A stretch of DNA of 64,000 bases. Origin: Xiphophorus maculatus (lineage: Eukaryota; Chordata; Actinopteri; Cyprinodontiformes; Poeciliidae). The notes below the pieces were generated by a model that saw nothing but the letters and a program-made list of their open reading frames with translations, was not told the origin of the DNA and searched no databases. Shown in pieces: positions 49,651 to 63,400 of this stretch. The stretch spans positions 4,615,103 to 4,679,102 of the forward strand of contig NC_036453.1 in assembly GCF_002775205.1 (NCBI RefSeq). The letters run 5' to 3'. The translations under genes were made by a program, and so were the position numbers. Each line of letters starts with the position of its first letter. The stretch's first letter is position 1.

Positions 49651-52214
49651 TTTCTCTCTTAAAGGTTACCGATAGGCCAATTCGTATCCCCCCCCTCAAT
49701 TATTATTATGTCAGTCAAACTTGTGTGTAAAATGGCAGCACGTGAATCAGGTGACGGAGAGGGAGACGAGGGCGATTGGGCAACTTCTCGGGTCTGGGGA
49801 GGGCATCTTAAAGCAGAACCCAGTTGATGAGGCAATTATCTGCTGTGGTCACCTTGCTGAGCACTGATGCCTCAAGGCAAATCTAAATGCAAATCCATTA
49901 TCAGAACAAGCCCCACCTTTATAGTTAAGGAGCGTCTGTCGCTTTAAGTTGTGATATATCCATGCCAACATATTGTTATCATTTAGATTAGTCATTTGTT
50001 TTAATTGTTTTTACAGTGTATGTCCCCTTAACTAGCAGCTTAATTTGAAAGGTGTTGTATGGAAAGATATCATGCAAAGGAGAATTTCTTTTTGTTGCAA
50101 TTCATTCTGGTATTTTTCAGTTTGTCTGACTGAAACTGTAAAACGGTCTGGAGCACTGCAGAGAAATTACACCTGACCAGTCTCGGTCTCAGACCAGCAC
50201 TTGACCAAAGGTGTACTTTTTGTTTTTCCCTCAGACAGAAGGTACCGGCACATTGTTTCTATCATGTGCTTTGTCTGTTTTCTATGTTGGCACAGGTATT
50301 GCTGCCTTACCTTGGTGTTTATATGTTTTTGTCTTCAATAGAAAGTACCCCTTGCTTTGTTTGTTATATCTAAATATGAGTAATATCTAAATATGTTATT
50401 AGGTAATAGAAAATCAAGTGGATCAAATCATAGCATGAATTTGTAAATTGTGATATGATTTTTTGTAGGTTTTGCTCAGCTCAACTCTTTTGTATGTTAT
50501 GTTAAGTTAAAGGACCAGTGCTTATGCTAGTATATGAGAGAAGTTAGATGTTCACATCCTGTCCTTCATGAACATCTGGTTGGGTAAAACATATGTGTGT
50601 TTTTAATAAAAGAGAAGCTCTGACTCTTCTTTTTATTTGGCATGAAATTGGTTTGGGTGAGTCTCAAACCCAGTGCGAGTTGGAATCCCTTCAGCATAAT
50701 TATGTTTTCTCAGTTCAGCCTTTTTGTCGCTGAGGCTCAGAGGCCCTTAATATCTTCTGACCACAGAGATGAAGCCCCGTTAAGTCCATGCAATAAAAAA
50801 TATTTTTTCATCTTTTTTCCATCATAAAAGTTTCATTTAGCATACACGCTCTCCAAGGTCTCTCTGGGTTTTCTTTATAGCATTAGATATAAAAGTGAAT
50901 TGTTTTTTTCAGGTGTTTAACTACCTATTGATCTTGGAGGTGTTTTTTATGTCTAGGATTGACAATAATTAAAAATATATGGTTGCGGACGATCTTTAAG
51001 CTCTCACACTTTATCCTGTTTTGTGAGATTTTATTGAAGCATCTTGTGATTTATGGAGAGATCCTAAAAACACAAAAGACACAAAAACAAGGATTATTTT
51101 TCTTTGGCATGTCCACAAAGAAGAGAGACACACATTTGTAATTTTACAAATTGATCCAGGAGCTCATTACCGGGTGTGAAGTAAAATCCAAAGCAACATG
51201 TAATAGAAAACACTGAATTTTAAATAACAGTCAAAACACGCTGGCACGAAAGCAGACAGGTTCTCTTTGCTGATTTTAAAGAAAGAAAGAAAAGACTCAG
51301 ATTTGGGAAGGTATTGATTTTGTGGTTGTAAACAACAACTTACAACAACAATGGTGCAACAGTTTGACAGCAAGTCAGCTCTGGCATAGTTTGCTGTTAT
51401 GTCTGCAGCAAGAACTCGCCTCTCCAAGGATGTTTGTATTTTCTTTGGACTGAAGATGTCACTGACTAGACACGGAAACCACAATTACCTCTATTTTTAT
51501 TTTGATCTTAGGGGATTGTTGTAAATTTTTCTCTGCTGAATAGAAGAACACAAGGACGATTCAAGCAGCGGATAACTGTTTCTAATATTGCACACAGGAT
51601 TGCAGCTTCATAGAGGGAAAAGGCTGCCCTGCAGAAGGTCCTGCAGGGACAAGATATCTATCTTTGTCAAGATAAACAGAGACTGCAGCACTGAGATAAT
51701 TGGGACACATTCAAATATCAAAAACACACAAAAAATCTGACTGAGAAATTCTTAATTATTTTTCTTTTCCGATGCGGTTGCAGTAATAAGATATATTAAA
51801 ATGTTCCTAATTGGACATTTTTACCTGAACAGATTAAAGTTCGTTTTTAAAATACCTTCCTCTTGAGCCTTAGCTCTGCTGCAGGGTGTGGTGAACCTGC
51901 TGCAGCCGTTACACCTGGCTGCACTCATCTAACCACGTGTGATCTGACGTTTCTGGGTTGAATCAAGCCACACCTGTCCTCCATCCACAACGGAGGTCTG
52001 AATTTTTTCTCCAAAGAATGTTGCAGAAGTGCCTTGCTGTAAAATGTGCAGAGAAGGTAATTATTTGAAATAATCACTTTTTTTCATCTTTCTAGCTAGT
52101 TAAACATATATATGTTTTAAAAATGTGTATTTGTATATAAGACTTCTTTTTATTTTCAGGGACACAGAAATCTAAAACACAAAATAGAATGACTGCTTCA
52201 TGACCAGGCTGACA
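49651..52214. other. Intergenic region between picalm and rab38
   Basis: AT-rich sequence between two minus-strand genes. I recognise no exon, RNA gene or clear transposon; 52215-52420 contains minus-strand AATAAA signals likely to serve rab38. Confidence 0.5.
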
Positions 52215-52414
52215 TTTATTGTGTTAATTGCAGAAACCAATAAAAATAGTCAAACCATGAACTCACATTGTCTGTGACACGTGGCTCACAAACTAAATAT
52301 AAGGTCAATCTCTCTGAGGATGTTCACATTTTATGTGTTTACATTTTTCTAGTTAGTTAAATAACAAAAAATAAAACCATAAAAAACAAATCTCTCTTGC
52401 TGTTTGTGCTCCAC

Positions 52415-52420
52415 TTTATT
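52415..52420 (-). terminator. rab38: Candidate rab38 poly(A) signal
   Basis: Plus-strand TTTATT reads AATAAA on the minus strand, 112 bases after the rab38 stop. A second copy lies at about 52215. Confidence 0.5.
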
Positions 52421-52531
52421 TACTCCACTATATTGGAGTGTGAGCACAGCTTTAAATAATGTTCTTACTTACTACATGTAACTTATAAAAGGAACTGTTC
52501 TTTCAGATCTTTCTTCACTGATCTTATGTGA

Positions 52532-54647
52532 TTATTTTAAACATGAAGAACAGTTTAAAGGACTCCTTGCGGTGCTGGCATATCCCGACAGAAGGATGGA
52601 GGTGGGCTCTCGCTCTGACACTGAGCTCTCCTCGTTGTTCATGATGTGCTCCACCAAACAGCGCGCTGCCTCATCGATGTTTGTGTTTTCCTGATGGTCA
52701 GAACACACAAGCATTTCTAAAGAAATGTTCTTCTCAACTTATTTTGCATCATAAATGAGCAGAATGCTACAAAAAATTTTGTTTTTACTGGATTTAGTAA
52801 CACCATAAGTTGGATTATAGAGGTTCAAAGAAAAGTATCTGGTGAATTTGCAGTTAGGTTTTCAGAATAATTCAGAATGAAATGTGTAGATTTTCAAAAC
52901 CTGGATGTGTTACATTTTCATCTTGTGCTACTGCTAAGTCAAAAATGTTTTTTCCAGCTGTTCGAGAGCATACACAGTCCAGAGTTATTTATTTGCCAGT
53001 GACATTATTGGGTTTTAACAGTGAACTGTCTTCTTAACAATGACCATCAGCTGTGATGTCTTTCAGTCAGGTTTCCGTGCTCACCTCAGGATCCTGCTGT
53101 AAACCCGCAGTGGATGTTTCTGTCCTGATCTCACTGAGCTGTCTGCAGAGTTTACGGATTCTTCAACTGAAATGTTTTCTCTGACTTTTACTCTGATGTG
53201 ATGTAATTCTTTAGACACATTGAGCCAGAAAGGGAAAAAACCAGAAGCCTGGACTTCATGCTACACTTTTCTTCAGTTTCTCTCTTAAAAACTGAGAAAA
53301 TAATTTGTGTTTCAAGCAAATCTTTTGATTTTATAGTCAGGTGCTGTTGCCTTAATAGCAATAGTGCACTTCTGCATTAAAAATCAGGATCATGGGTCTG
53401 GATGCTGCTGTTCTGATTTTGTAAGTGATGTTACCTTTGCAGAAGTCTCAAACCAGCCCACAAACCCGTTCTCCCTGCAGAAGAAGTCCAGTTTGGGCAG
53501 CTGACACGCTATTTGGTCTGACTTGTTGGCAAGCAGAACAGCCGGAATTGGTCTCCCATGGTTCAGAGTCACCTGAGGAAAGATAAAGATAAAAAGAACC
53601 TCACATTATAGCTGCATCAGCCGCTATGTTATATCTAATATTTTAATGAGAACATGCAAAAACACTGTGATTGTTTATTTCAAAGTCAAGGCCAAAATAC
53701 TCATTCACCTGTATGAGTATCTTTTGAACTTTTGGATTTTTACAACCATCCAAAACAACTTTGTTTAAACTGGTAATTGTAAATCTAAACAGACAAAGAT
53801 GACATGCAGTTTCACAAGGCTCCACCTTCAGGCCACTTTTATTCAAGGCTTGCCTGCGCCCCCTAGCTTAGATTATGAGATATTACAACATTTCTTACTA
53901 CATGTACTTTGTCATCTCTTGACCAAAGTCCATTACAAATTTGCAGCCTTTTAATTAAAAATGCTTTCCAATCAGGGGATTTGACCATATCACAGCATTG
54001 ATACTGCACTGGTAAAGATTTTAAATGACATACAGCTTAAAAGCAATGCATCTAAAACTTCTGTGCTGGTGTTACTGAGTCGTAAGAGTGGCATAGTTGG
54101 CTATAATGTACTAATTGGTTGACTGGAAAAGTGTGTGAATGTCTTGTTCAGTGGAAAACTAGTTCAAATCTTAATCACTGGATCAGCTTTACTTTGAATC
54201 AATTGGCAATGATATATCTGATTCCTCAAGGCTCCATTTTCAATCCGTTTTATTCAACATCTAGCACAAAAAGTTACTTCTATGCTGATGATACACAACT
54301 ACAGATATCTGTATCACTGCATGATCACATTCAATTACATTCACAGGTTTAGTGTTTCTATAGCATCTGAATTACCAGGAAGGTCACTGTTTTTGTAAGG
54401 TTAGAGATTGAGAGAGACACAGAGTGATCAGAAAAGGACACAAAATCCCTAATCCTAAAACTGAGTTTGACTCACCTTAGCGTCTAGGTCATCCTTCCAC
54501 TTCAGCACAGCCTCAAACGTGGAGGCCCTCGTCACGTCAAACACCACCAGTGCTCCCACCGCCTCCCTGTAGTAGACACGGGTCATGTTCCCGTACCGCT
54601 CCTGTCCTGGGACAAAAGAACAGCAAATCAACTCAACTCCACAAATA

Positions 54648-54709
<62 letters not shown>

Positions 54710-54730
54710 TGTGTGTGGGTGTGTGTGTGG

Positions 54731-54761
<31 letters not shown>

Positions 54762-55283
54762 TGTGTGTGAGCGAGCCCATTTATTTTATGGTAGCTACCA
54801 TCATGCGATTGATATTATTGATCACGGGAACACTTCAGTCACAGTCAGACACAAGATCTACATTCCACGAGAAGGCATCAAGTACAGGGAGGCTCTGTGG
54901 CATGCAGAGGGCAGACTGACTCACTGGGGAAGTATTTTTTATTGTTCCAATTTCTGACACAGTCACAAACAAAACAACCACGTTAAAGTACTTTCCAGTT
55001 TGTAAGTACTTGCTCTTAAATTATTTTAAAAATATCAGCTCAAAAGATTGCTTTTTTTTTTCTTTTTTGGTGTACAAAGCTGAGGCAGACCTGCTATGTC
55101 CCACAGCTGCAGCCGGATCACAGTGTCACTGTCCCACTGCAGAACTTTCAGCGCGAAGTCAACCCCGATGGTGGTTCTGTAGTGCTGGGAGAAGATCTGA
55201 TGAACGTACCGCTTGATAATAGACGTTTTCCCGACACCAAGATCCCCGACAACCAGGACTTTGAAAAGGAGCTCCTGCTGCAT
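52532..55283 (-). CDS. rab38: Rab32/38-family small GTPase, Rab38-like
   Basis: Coding exons (minus strand): 55283-55091, 54606-54476, 53572-53435 and 52690-52532; phases 1, 0, 0 join to 206 residues (human RAB38 is 211). Rab38 directs cargo such as tyrosinase to melanosomes and other lysosome-related organelles, with BLOC-3 as its GEF. The P-loop GDLGVGKTS is at 13-21; switch II has WDIAGQE, the Ile being a Rab32/38/29 signature; NKSD and ETSAK guanine-binding motifs follow. The block [15 protein letters not shown] and [19 protein letters not shown] are family-typical. The end NCSSCLK gives the C-x-x-C lipidation pattern of Rab38, not the CC of Rab32. The intron after DDLDAK (53573-54475) splits what I believe is one exon in human RAB38. 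PICALM and RAB38 are also near neighbours on human 11q14. Confidence 0.9.
53085..53142 (-). other. rab38: Candidate poison exon in rab38 intron 3
   Basis: On the minus strand 58 bases lie between a CTCTGCAG acceptor and a CCTGAG|GTGAGC donor, both good matches. If included after ETSAK the frame reads ACA GCT CAG TGA, a stop before the prenylation cysteines. Length is not a multiple of three. Confidence 0.3.
53930..54352 (+). mobile_element. LINE reverse-transcriptase fragment in rab38 intron 2
   Basis: Plus-strand frames carry [10 protein letters not shown] and [12 protein letters not shown], the PQGS and Y-A-D-D motifs of CR1/L2/Rex1-type non-LTR reverse transcriptases. Just upstream SVLVLL- and DWKSV-like pieces fit the preceding RT segment. 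It is truncated at both ends and broken. Confidence 0.8.
54650..54769. repeat. (TG)n microsatellite in rab38 intron 1
   Basis: About 60 TG units with several GGG interruptions, 44 bases upstream of exon 2 in genome order. Cysteine/valine open frames across it are artefacts. Confidence 0.98.
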
Positions 55284-57480
55284 GCCTGCAGCTCGGCAAA
55301 AACGACAAAAAAGGGGGAAATAAATAAATAAATAAATACACAATAAGATGTTGAAAAACTTGATGTTGGTGACAAAAAGTCACGGAAAGTTGTTGTTTTT
55401 TTTCCTGTCAAATTACGAACAAAACATCACATCAGTTCGGTCTGCAGGAAAAACAGCGCTGACGGTCTGAGCTGATCATTTTAAGGCCAACCTATTATAA
55501 CAGTTTGAACGCGTGTCTAACAGCCGACTAAGACGAGTTGATGGTGCATTTAAGAGCAGCTCGTAAATCTAGGCCTCAATCACATTCTTTTCTTCAATCT
55601 TTCGGGTTCCCTCTCCCCAACCCGCAATATAACAATTATTAGGGGGAATAATAACAATTTTATTTATATAGTCTATATATAATAGAAATTCTAACATCTA
55701 CACATTTTTTTTTACCAAGGCGGGGCTTGATTTGTCAAGTTATAGGCAAATCCTTTGTCTATGTTATGTCAAAGGATTTATTTCAAACTTTTTTCTTTTA
55801 CGTTTTTAAGCCTAAAATATGAAATAATGTTTTTGCCAACCATGAATTGTGTGTCCCTGTTTGTGCATTACGACATTCTATCCCTACAGTACCTGAATGC
55901 ATCGTCTGCTTTGTTGTCAAAATACGAACTAGGAAGGTTACATCAGTCCACGCTGCAAGGAAACGAAGCGTTGCAGTCTGCTGCAAGCAGTGCCGTCACA
56001 ACATTATATTTTAAGTCCGTGTCTAACATCTGTGTTAGTGAAAGTAAATGGTTACTTCAAGTACTGCTAGGAAATATCGCCTTCAGCCTCACTTCTCTTT
56101 CCTGAAAGCGTCACGATTAACTTACCTGAGTACTTAAGTAAATCTACACTGTTTTTAGTGAAGTTAGCCAGTAGTTGTGTACATATAATTTCATCCTGTC
56201 ATGAAAACGGAAGCTATTTAATTGTAGAAATTGAGTGAATTTTCATACATTTTCTGGTGACATTCCACTTCATTCTCTGTTATAACTCAGTCCGTTACGA
56301 ACAAAACCAAAACTGTTAGTTTTACTGTAAAACTAACAGTAAAACCCTACAGTTGCGACACCAACACACGGTGCAAACAGTTCAAATAGGAATAAACAGG
56401 AAATATACACTCTTTAAAGTAGGAATGTGTGCAATTTAATTTTTGTGCACAAACATTAAAGATTAATTGTCCGGTTATGTTTGTTTTTACATTGGGCTTC
56501 AATATGTAAAACTAAGTTGCAAAAGTCGGTGGTTATCTAAACATCATTCTTTGCACGCAGTGATGAAGTTAAATAAAACTGGACCTCACGCCATTCTGTT
56601 TCTCCAGTGCATGAATGCAGCATCTTGATAGTTTGTGGCTGCGCTGTTGTCGGTGTAGTTACGGTACTGGTGCTGATGAGGGCGAGGAAGAGGTGTTTGT
56701 GCGTGATGCTGCCGCTGCTGCTGGTGGTGGTGCTGTGTCCTGCTGCCATTTCGGATGATCACACGGAAATATCAGCAGCTCCCATCACTAGCTTCACTAG
56801 CTGCTCTGCGCGCTGAGCAGCTACATTCTGCACGTTTGAAACCGTGATCTGGACGGCTTCATGTGTTGCGTCTTTTGAGGGTTGTTCCTGTAAGAAGCTA
56901 CCGAAAGCCTCAGGGGTCATTTACAGAAGACACAATCATCAACATGGAGCTTGTTTTTTACTGCTGCTGAGCTCAGAACCAAGGTAGGCCATCATCTCCA
57001 GGTATTTATATATAATCTGAAATATGTAGAATAAAAATACTCCTGGGATAATTTAGGGAAGGCCTAATGGATAAAACAGCTTTCTTTATTTTAGGGATCT
57101 GGGTAACAACATGTAATATTCTGCATGTATTTCTTCACTGAAAGCTTACATGGCTTGCTCCAACGTCTCATTGAGTGTTATTGCTCCCTACCAGCTACTC
57201 TATAATCCACATGGGGGCTGACTACACCACTGTTTATTGAGTTGGAGAGGAGTGCCCTCCCCCTCCCTTTTATCTCCTCAAATTAGATCACCCCACTGTG
57301 AATCACTTGCACAGGGCTGAGATGATTTGAGCTTATTATAATATTTTTATAAACCAAGAATTATAACATAATCAACACATACAGGGGCTTAGACTGATTT
57401 ATTTCATGCTTTTTAAACAGATGAACTGCTTAAAAGAAGAAATTAGATTTTCGTTACTTTTAGAACCATTTGCTTTGGGT
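55284..57480. other. Divergent region upstream of rab38, including a GC-rich patch
   Basis: The rab38 promoter should lie at 55290-55560. At 56560-56880 a GC-rich, CTG-rich patch carries overlapping short ORFs: plus strand 56607-56816 (69 codons, hydrophobic MLPLLLVVVLCPAAIS stretch resembling a signal peptide) and minus strand 56749-56537 (70 codons, start in good context AAATGG). I recognise neither. A donor-like CCAAG|GTAGGC sits at 56983. It may be a distal promoter or 5' exon of a neighbouring gene. Confidence 0.4.
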
Positions 57481-57489
57481 TTTTTTAGA

Positions 57490-58470
57490 GCTTTGCAAAG
57501 ATGTTAGTGTTCATTGAACATGTCCACATTTTTTAGATTGTATGTCGTAAACCAATATGAAGCAGTGCAGAACTATGATGTACTGAGTTGACATGTATTA
57601 CTACTTTGTTAATGTCTTTTGGGTCATTGTCTCAACCAGCTTTTAACACATTTACACAATTTTTTTGTTTATTCTTCTTTGCAAACTGGCTCAAATTTAG
57701 CCACGTTTGAAGAAGACCGTCCTGTTTTCAATAGAATTTAGACTTTAAATTTGATGGAGTCATTCTAACACATAAATATGCTCTGATCTACACCATTTCT
57801 CTTTAACTCTGGCAGGAATGTCATTGTCCTGTGGGAAGGTGAACATTCTCTCCAGCTTGCAGCAGAGTTTCTTCCAGGATTGTATTACATTTATCTCCTT
57901 CCATCTTCTTATCACCTCTACATCTTTCTCTGTTCCTGCTGAAGAAGCATATCCTCAGTATGATACTGCCTCCACCATATTTGACTGTAGGGACGGTGCT
58001 TTAACCCACAAATAAAGTTTTGCATGTATGTCTGAAAGTTCAATTTTGGTCTTCTCTCAATATATGATGTATGACAAACTATAAACTGGACATCTTAGGA
58101 CTTTCTTTTTTCCACTTTCCCATTAAGGTGAAATTTGTGGAGCTCATAACTTATAGTTGTCTTGTCAACATTTGTATTTTTCACCTGAGTTATGCAGCTC
58201 CTCCAGCGTTACCATGGATATCTCGGTTGTTTTACTGATTATCTCTCAGTATGAACTGCTGTGTCTTGATGTTTCCAGTTGTGCCACGCTCTTTTCATGT
58301 TCAGATGTTTTATTCAACAGTATTCTGTGAGATGTTTGGACTGTTGCTGTTTTAAGCGTCTTGACAAAAACACTTTTTATCTTGAGTTTTTATCATGTTG
58401 TTCTGCAATGTTTTCTAATAAACCTCTGAGGCTTTCACAGAATAGATTTATAAATCAACATTAATAAAAC
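57490..58470 (-). mobile_element. Decayed Tc1-like transposon upstream of rab39b
   Basis: The minus strand carries Tc1-type transposase remnants; on the plus strand they appear as CTGTTCCTGCTGAAGAAGCA, GATACTGCCTCCACCATATT and AACCTCTGAGGCTTTCACAG. It is about 1 kb and belongs to the same family as 30281-31159, with the terminal repeats too worn to place exactly. Confidence 0.75.
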
Positions 58471-58878
58471 ACAATTGATTTATAGTAATAAGGTGACTTC
58501 AAAAGTCAGGTGGCTACACTGGATTTTATTTTTGGACGTCAGAGTAAAGAAGGCTGAATACAAAAGCACAATGTGGTTTTTAAGATTTTTATTTTAAAAA
58601 TATTTCAAAGGTCATGTTTACATTTTTCTTCTGCTTCACAGTTGGTATACCACATAAAATCTAAAATAAAACATTAAAGTGCCGATAGTGTAACAAAAAG
58701 TAGTATAAGTGCAATGAGTTTGAGAAATTGTGCAAAGGAGTGTGTATGGAAATGTACAAATTTAACCAATGAACTGATCTGAAAAAATAAACAATTTAAA
58801 GTTAATTTCATTAGTGTGAGATTTAGCTTCTCTCTTCCATTCCAACATCTTTCTCTGCAACAGATTAAACTCACATGA

Positions 58879-60457
<1,579 letters not shown>

Positions 60458-63400
60458 TGGCTGCAGCACCAGAGCTGGAAGGTGGTATAAATAAAACCTC
60501 ACCAGACTGAAGTTTTCTGCTGCTGCTGCTGCTTTAAGGCCAGATTTTTGGGATTGTTACTCACTTTACTCCTACATGTACGGCACTGTTAAACCATCCG
60601 TCTAAAGCTACGCTCAGATTCCCAACAGGTGTAGAAGCACAAGAAGCATCCTGACCCCTCACCTTTCTGTCTGCATGCAACCGTGTGTCTGTAGCTTTTA
60701 GCAACACTGCAGCCACTTTTGGCCTTTTTCTCAAGTGATAACTCCTCTGGCTGGTTATGTTGAAGCCAGAGACTCATACTGCCAGTCTGGTCTCCATCTG
60801 CTCATGTATCCACAAGAAATTAGTCTGGATGGAAGACTGAGGCTCACCACACCGCTAACCATTAGAAGAAAACGTTGTTACTGTCCAAGTGGACACCTGT
60901 GCCATGAATATGACATGGAGAGAATGTGCAGGACAACAGAAGCAATGGATCAAGCCAATAGTTGGGATTTTTCCATTGGTTTACTTCTAACTGCTGAAGG
61001 GAATAGTTGGTCAGAAGGAAAATCTTCTGTAGCTGCTCACTGACTGCCTTTAAGAACAGATCTTAGGAAGGTTATTAACAGGACAATTTTCTTACTTGTG
61101 TTTCAGATTGGTCTAACGATAAGAGTGTATGCATTTGTGTGGTAGTTTCATGTTGTGCAGCTGTTCGGTTTATAAAATATACCCTGCAAACCCTGTGGAT
61201 CCTTTCTATGTGCTGTGATTTTATTAAAGTTTGAACATTTCTTTCTCTGTAGAAAAAAGGTATTGAAAATGTTACTTTTTAAGCACACAGGTCATGACCA
61301 AATTTAGCCTGAACAAAGACATTGAAAGTCAGGCTTGGTTGATCCCATTTGATCAACCCTAACCACCTTTCAATCCACAGACCTCAATCTGTCTGCTTCA
61401 TGAAACATATTTAATGTTTAGCCATCCATTAGGCCATCAAGAAGCAAATTAATTAAATGAGTTTCAAACAAACAAAAATAAGATTAACCTCTATTACGGG
61501 GAGAAATGTTGCGGGGAGTTCAAATTGCTGATTATATAATACAAGAATACATAAAGTACGTGATTATAAAATTGAAAAAAAAAAGATTTCTGCTTTTTGT
61601 AGGTTACCTAGCAGGTAAAAGTGACCTATGAAAGTAGGAAAAAAAACAGTTTTTTCAATTTGCCTGCTTTTAGTAGATAAAAGTGACCTACTAAATACTT
61701 GACACTTTTTATAGAAATACTTTATATTTGGATCTAGATTCGAGCATTTGACTGAATCCCGGTCAAGGCATTGGTTTCAGATTCTCCCACTCAATTAACA
61801 AAACTTTGGTCTGCAGTCAAGAAAATCAACTTTTTCTGTACATTATATTCCCAGGCAGTTAACTGGAGCTGCATTGAAATATATTATATATTCCATTTTC
61901 AAGAAGTCTTATCAAAATAGAAGTGTTTCTTTTCACCAGGAATGTTTCTTGATAGTTATATAAAGTCACAACCATGTTAAACCCAACAATTGGGGAATAT
62001 TTGGAGAACCTTCAACGTAACTTTCCCAGATGGTTAGCGATGTGGCCATTGTAACAGACTGAGCCTTTTCCTCTCCTGTCAACCAGCTAATTACAAATAA
62101 GAAATAATCTAAGACTGGGAAGTGGAATACTTTGCAATGCTATCCTGTAAAAAGCACATAACATGGCCTAAATATTCAGTAGCAAGCAAAGGACAACTCA
62201 CCACATGGGGGAGCCATTTCCCCATTGAGGGCACCTGCAAAAAAGAATTAGAAAACCTATTCAGGGAACAACTAACAAACTAGCTACATTTCAATATTAT
62301 GTGCTCATTTCCTCCCAGGGCAACAACCCTTATCAACTGACTACTTAACACAACTAGGTAACGCTCCCTCTAGGTTCTCTTACATTACATTGTAAATGTT
62401 TCCTATAATTATCTGAGAGTCTTTAGTGAATTTTTCCTGAAGGTTCTCGAAGGTCAAAGTGTGCAGGTTTTAGAAGATGTTTGGGGGACATTTGGAGAGC
62501 ATTCACTAATGTTTTCCAAAAAGTTGCATTATCATTGTTAAAACTAACACTGATAACACCATTATTTCAAATTAGCATTTTAAACACTTTGTTTTATTCC
62601 TTTTCTAATTTTTCCAAAAACATTTAAAAGATTCTCCTTTTACCATAGTTGCATATGTTGCTCCCAGCTTTCTCCTTTGGTCTTAATTTGTACATTTGTT
62701 TAAAATAATTTTGAAAATAAGGTGTTAAAAAGCCAATTAAAGTAGTATAGCTGTCGGTTAAAAAGTTATTGTTTTAAGTAACATGAATAGTAAAAAGAAA
62801 TGTTGCTTAAATACAAAGGATATTCATCATTTTAAACCCAAATGTAAAAACAATATAAAATTGTTTTTATATTTGAAGGATATAATAATTGAAATAATTA
62901 TTACATCCTTCAAATTTTTAGCCATTTTCTGGACTTTTTCACGCTTTATGGAGGGGCTCCACACCTTTATAAAATCAAATCTTTGTTCACAAATGTTATT
63001 AAAGTAAACATCACCCCTTCAGGGTGAAATCTCTTTGTACATTGAAGGTAACAATCTATTGATTAGCTCACTGCTGCCTGAATTGACAGTGAATTCATCC
63101 CTTCATTTTGGATCAAAGTTTCTAAGAGAGAAAGTGCTTCTTTATTTTGATTCAATATGAATAGGTTATTCAATTGGTTTGTATCTAAATCTTCCTAATA
63201 AAATGCCAATAAGTATGAACTATTGGGATCAAACATGATAAATAATCAATGGATGAGTCCATTTACTCCATCTGAATGGAGGTAGAATCTCTTCCGAGTG
63301 ACTTTGGACGTAATAAATACAAACCCACAGAATTTTTAGAAAGTCAATGTAAGACATAAAATTTAAGAATTCAATCTAAGCCAGACCAGTGAGTTACCAT

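Noticed and set aside
54119-54352. Possible gene with PQGS and YADD motifs
   Set aside because: It is a truncated non-LTR retrotransposon fragment inside rab38 intron 2, not a host gene.
54550-54957. Cysteine/valine-rich open frames
   Set aside because: Translation of the TG microsatellite in rab38 intron 1, opposite rab38 exon 2.
52532-55283. Identity as rab32 or rab29
   Set aside because: The CxxC-type end (NCSSCLK) and linkage to picalm favour rab38; rab32 ends in CC with a longer N-terminus, and rab29 has different switch regions.
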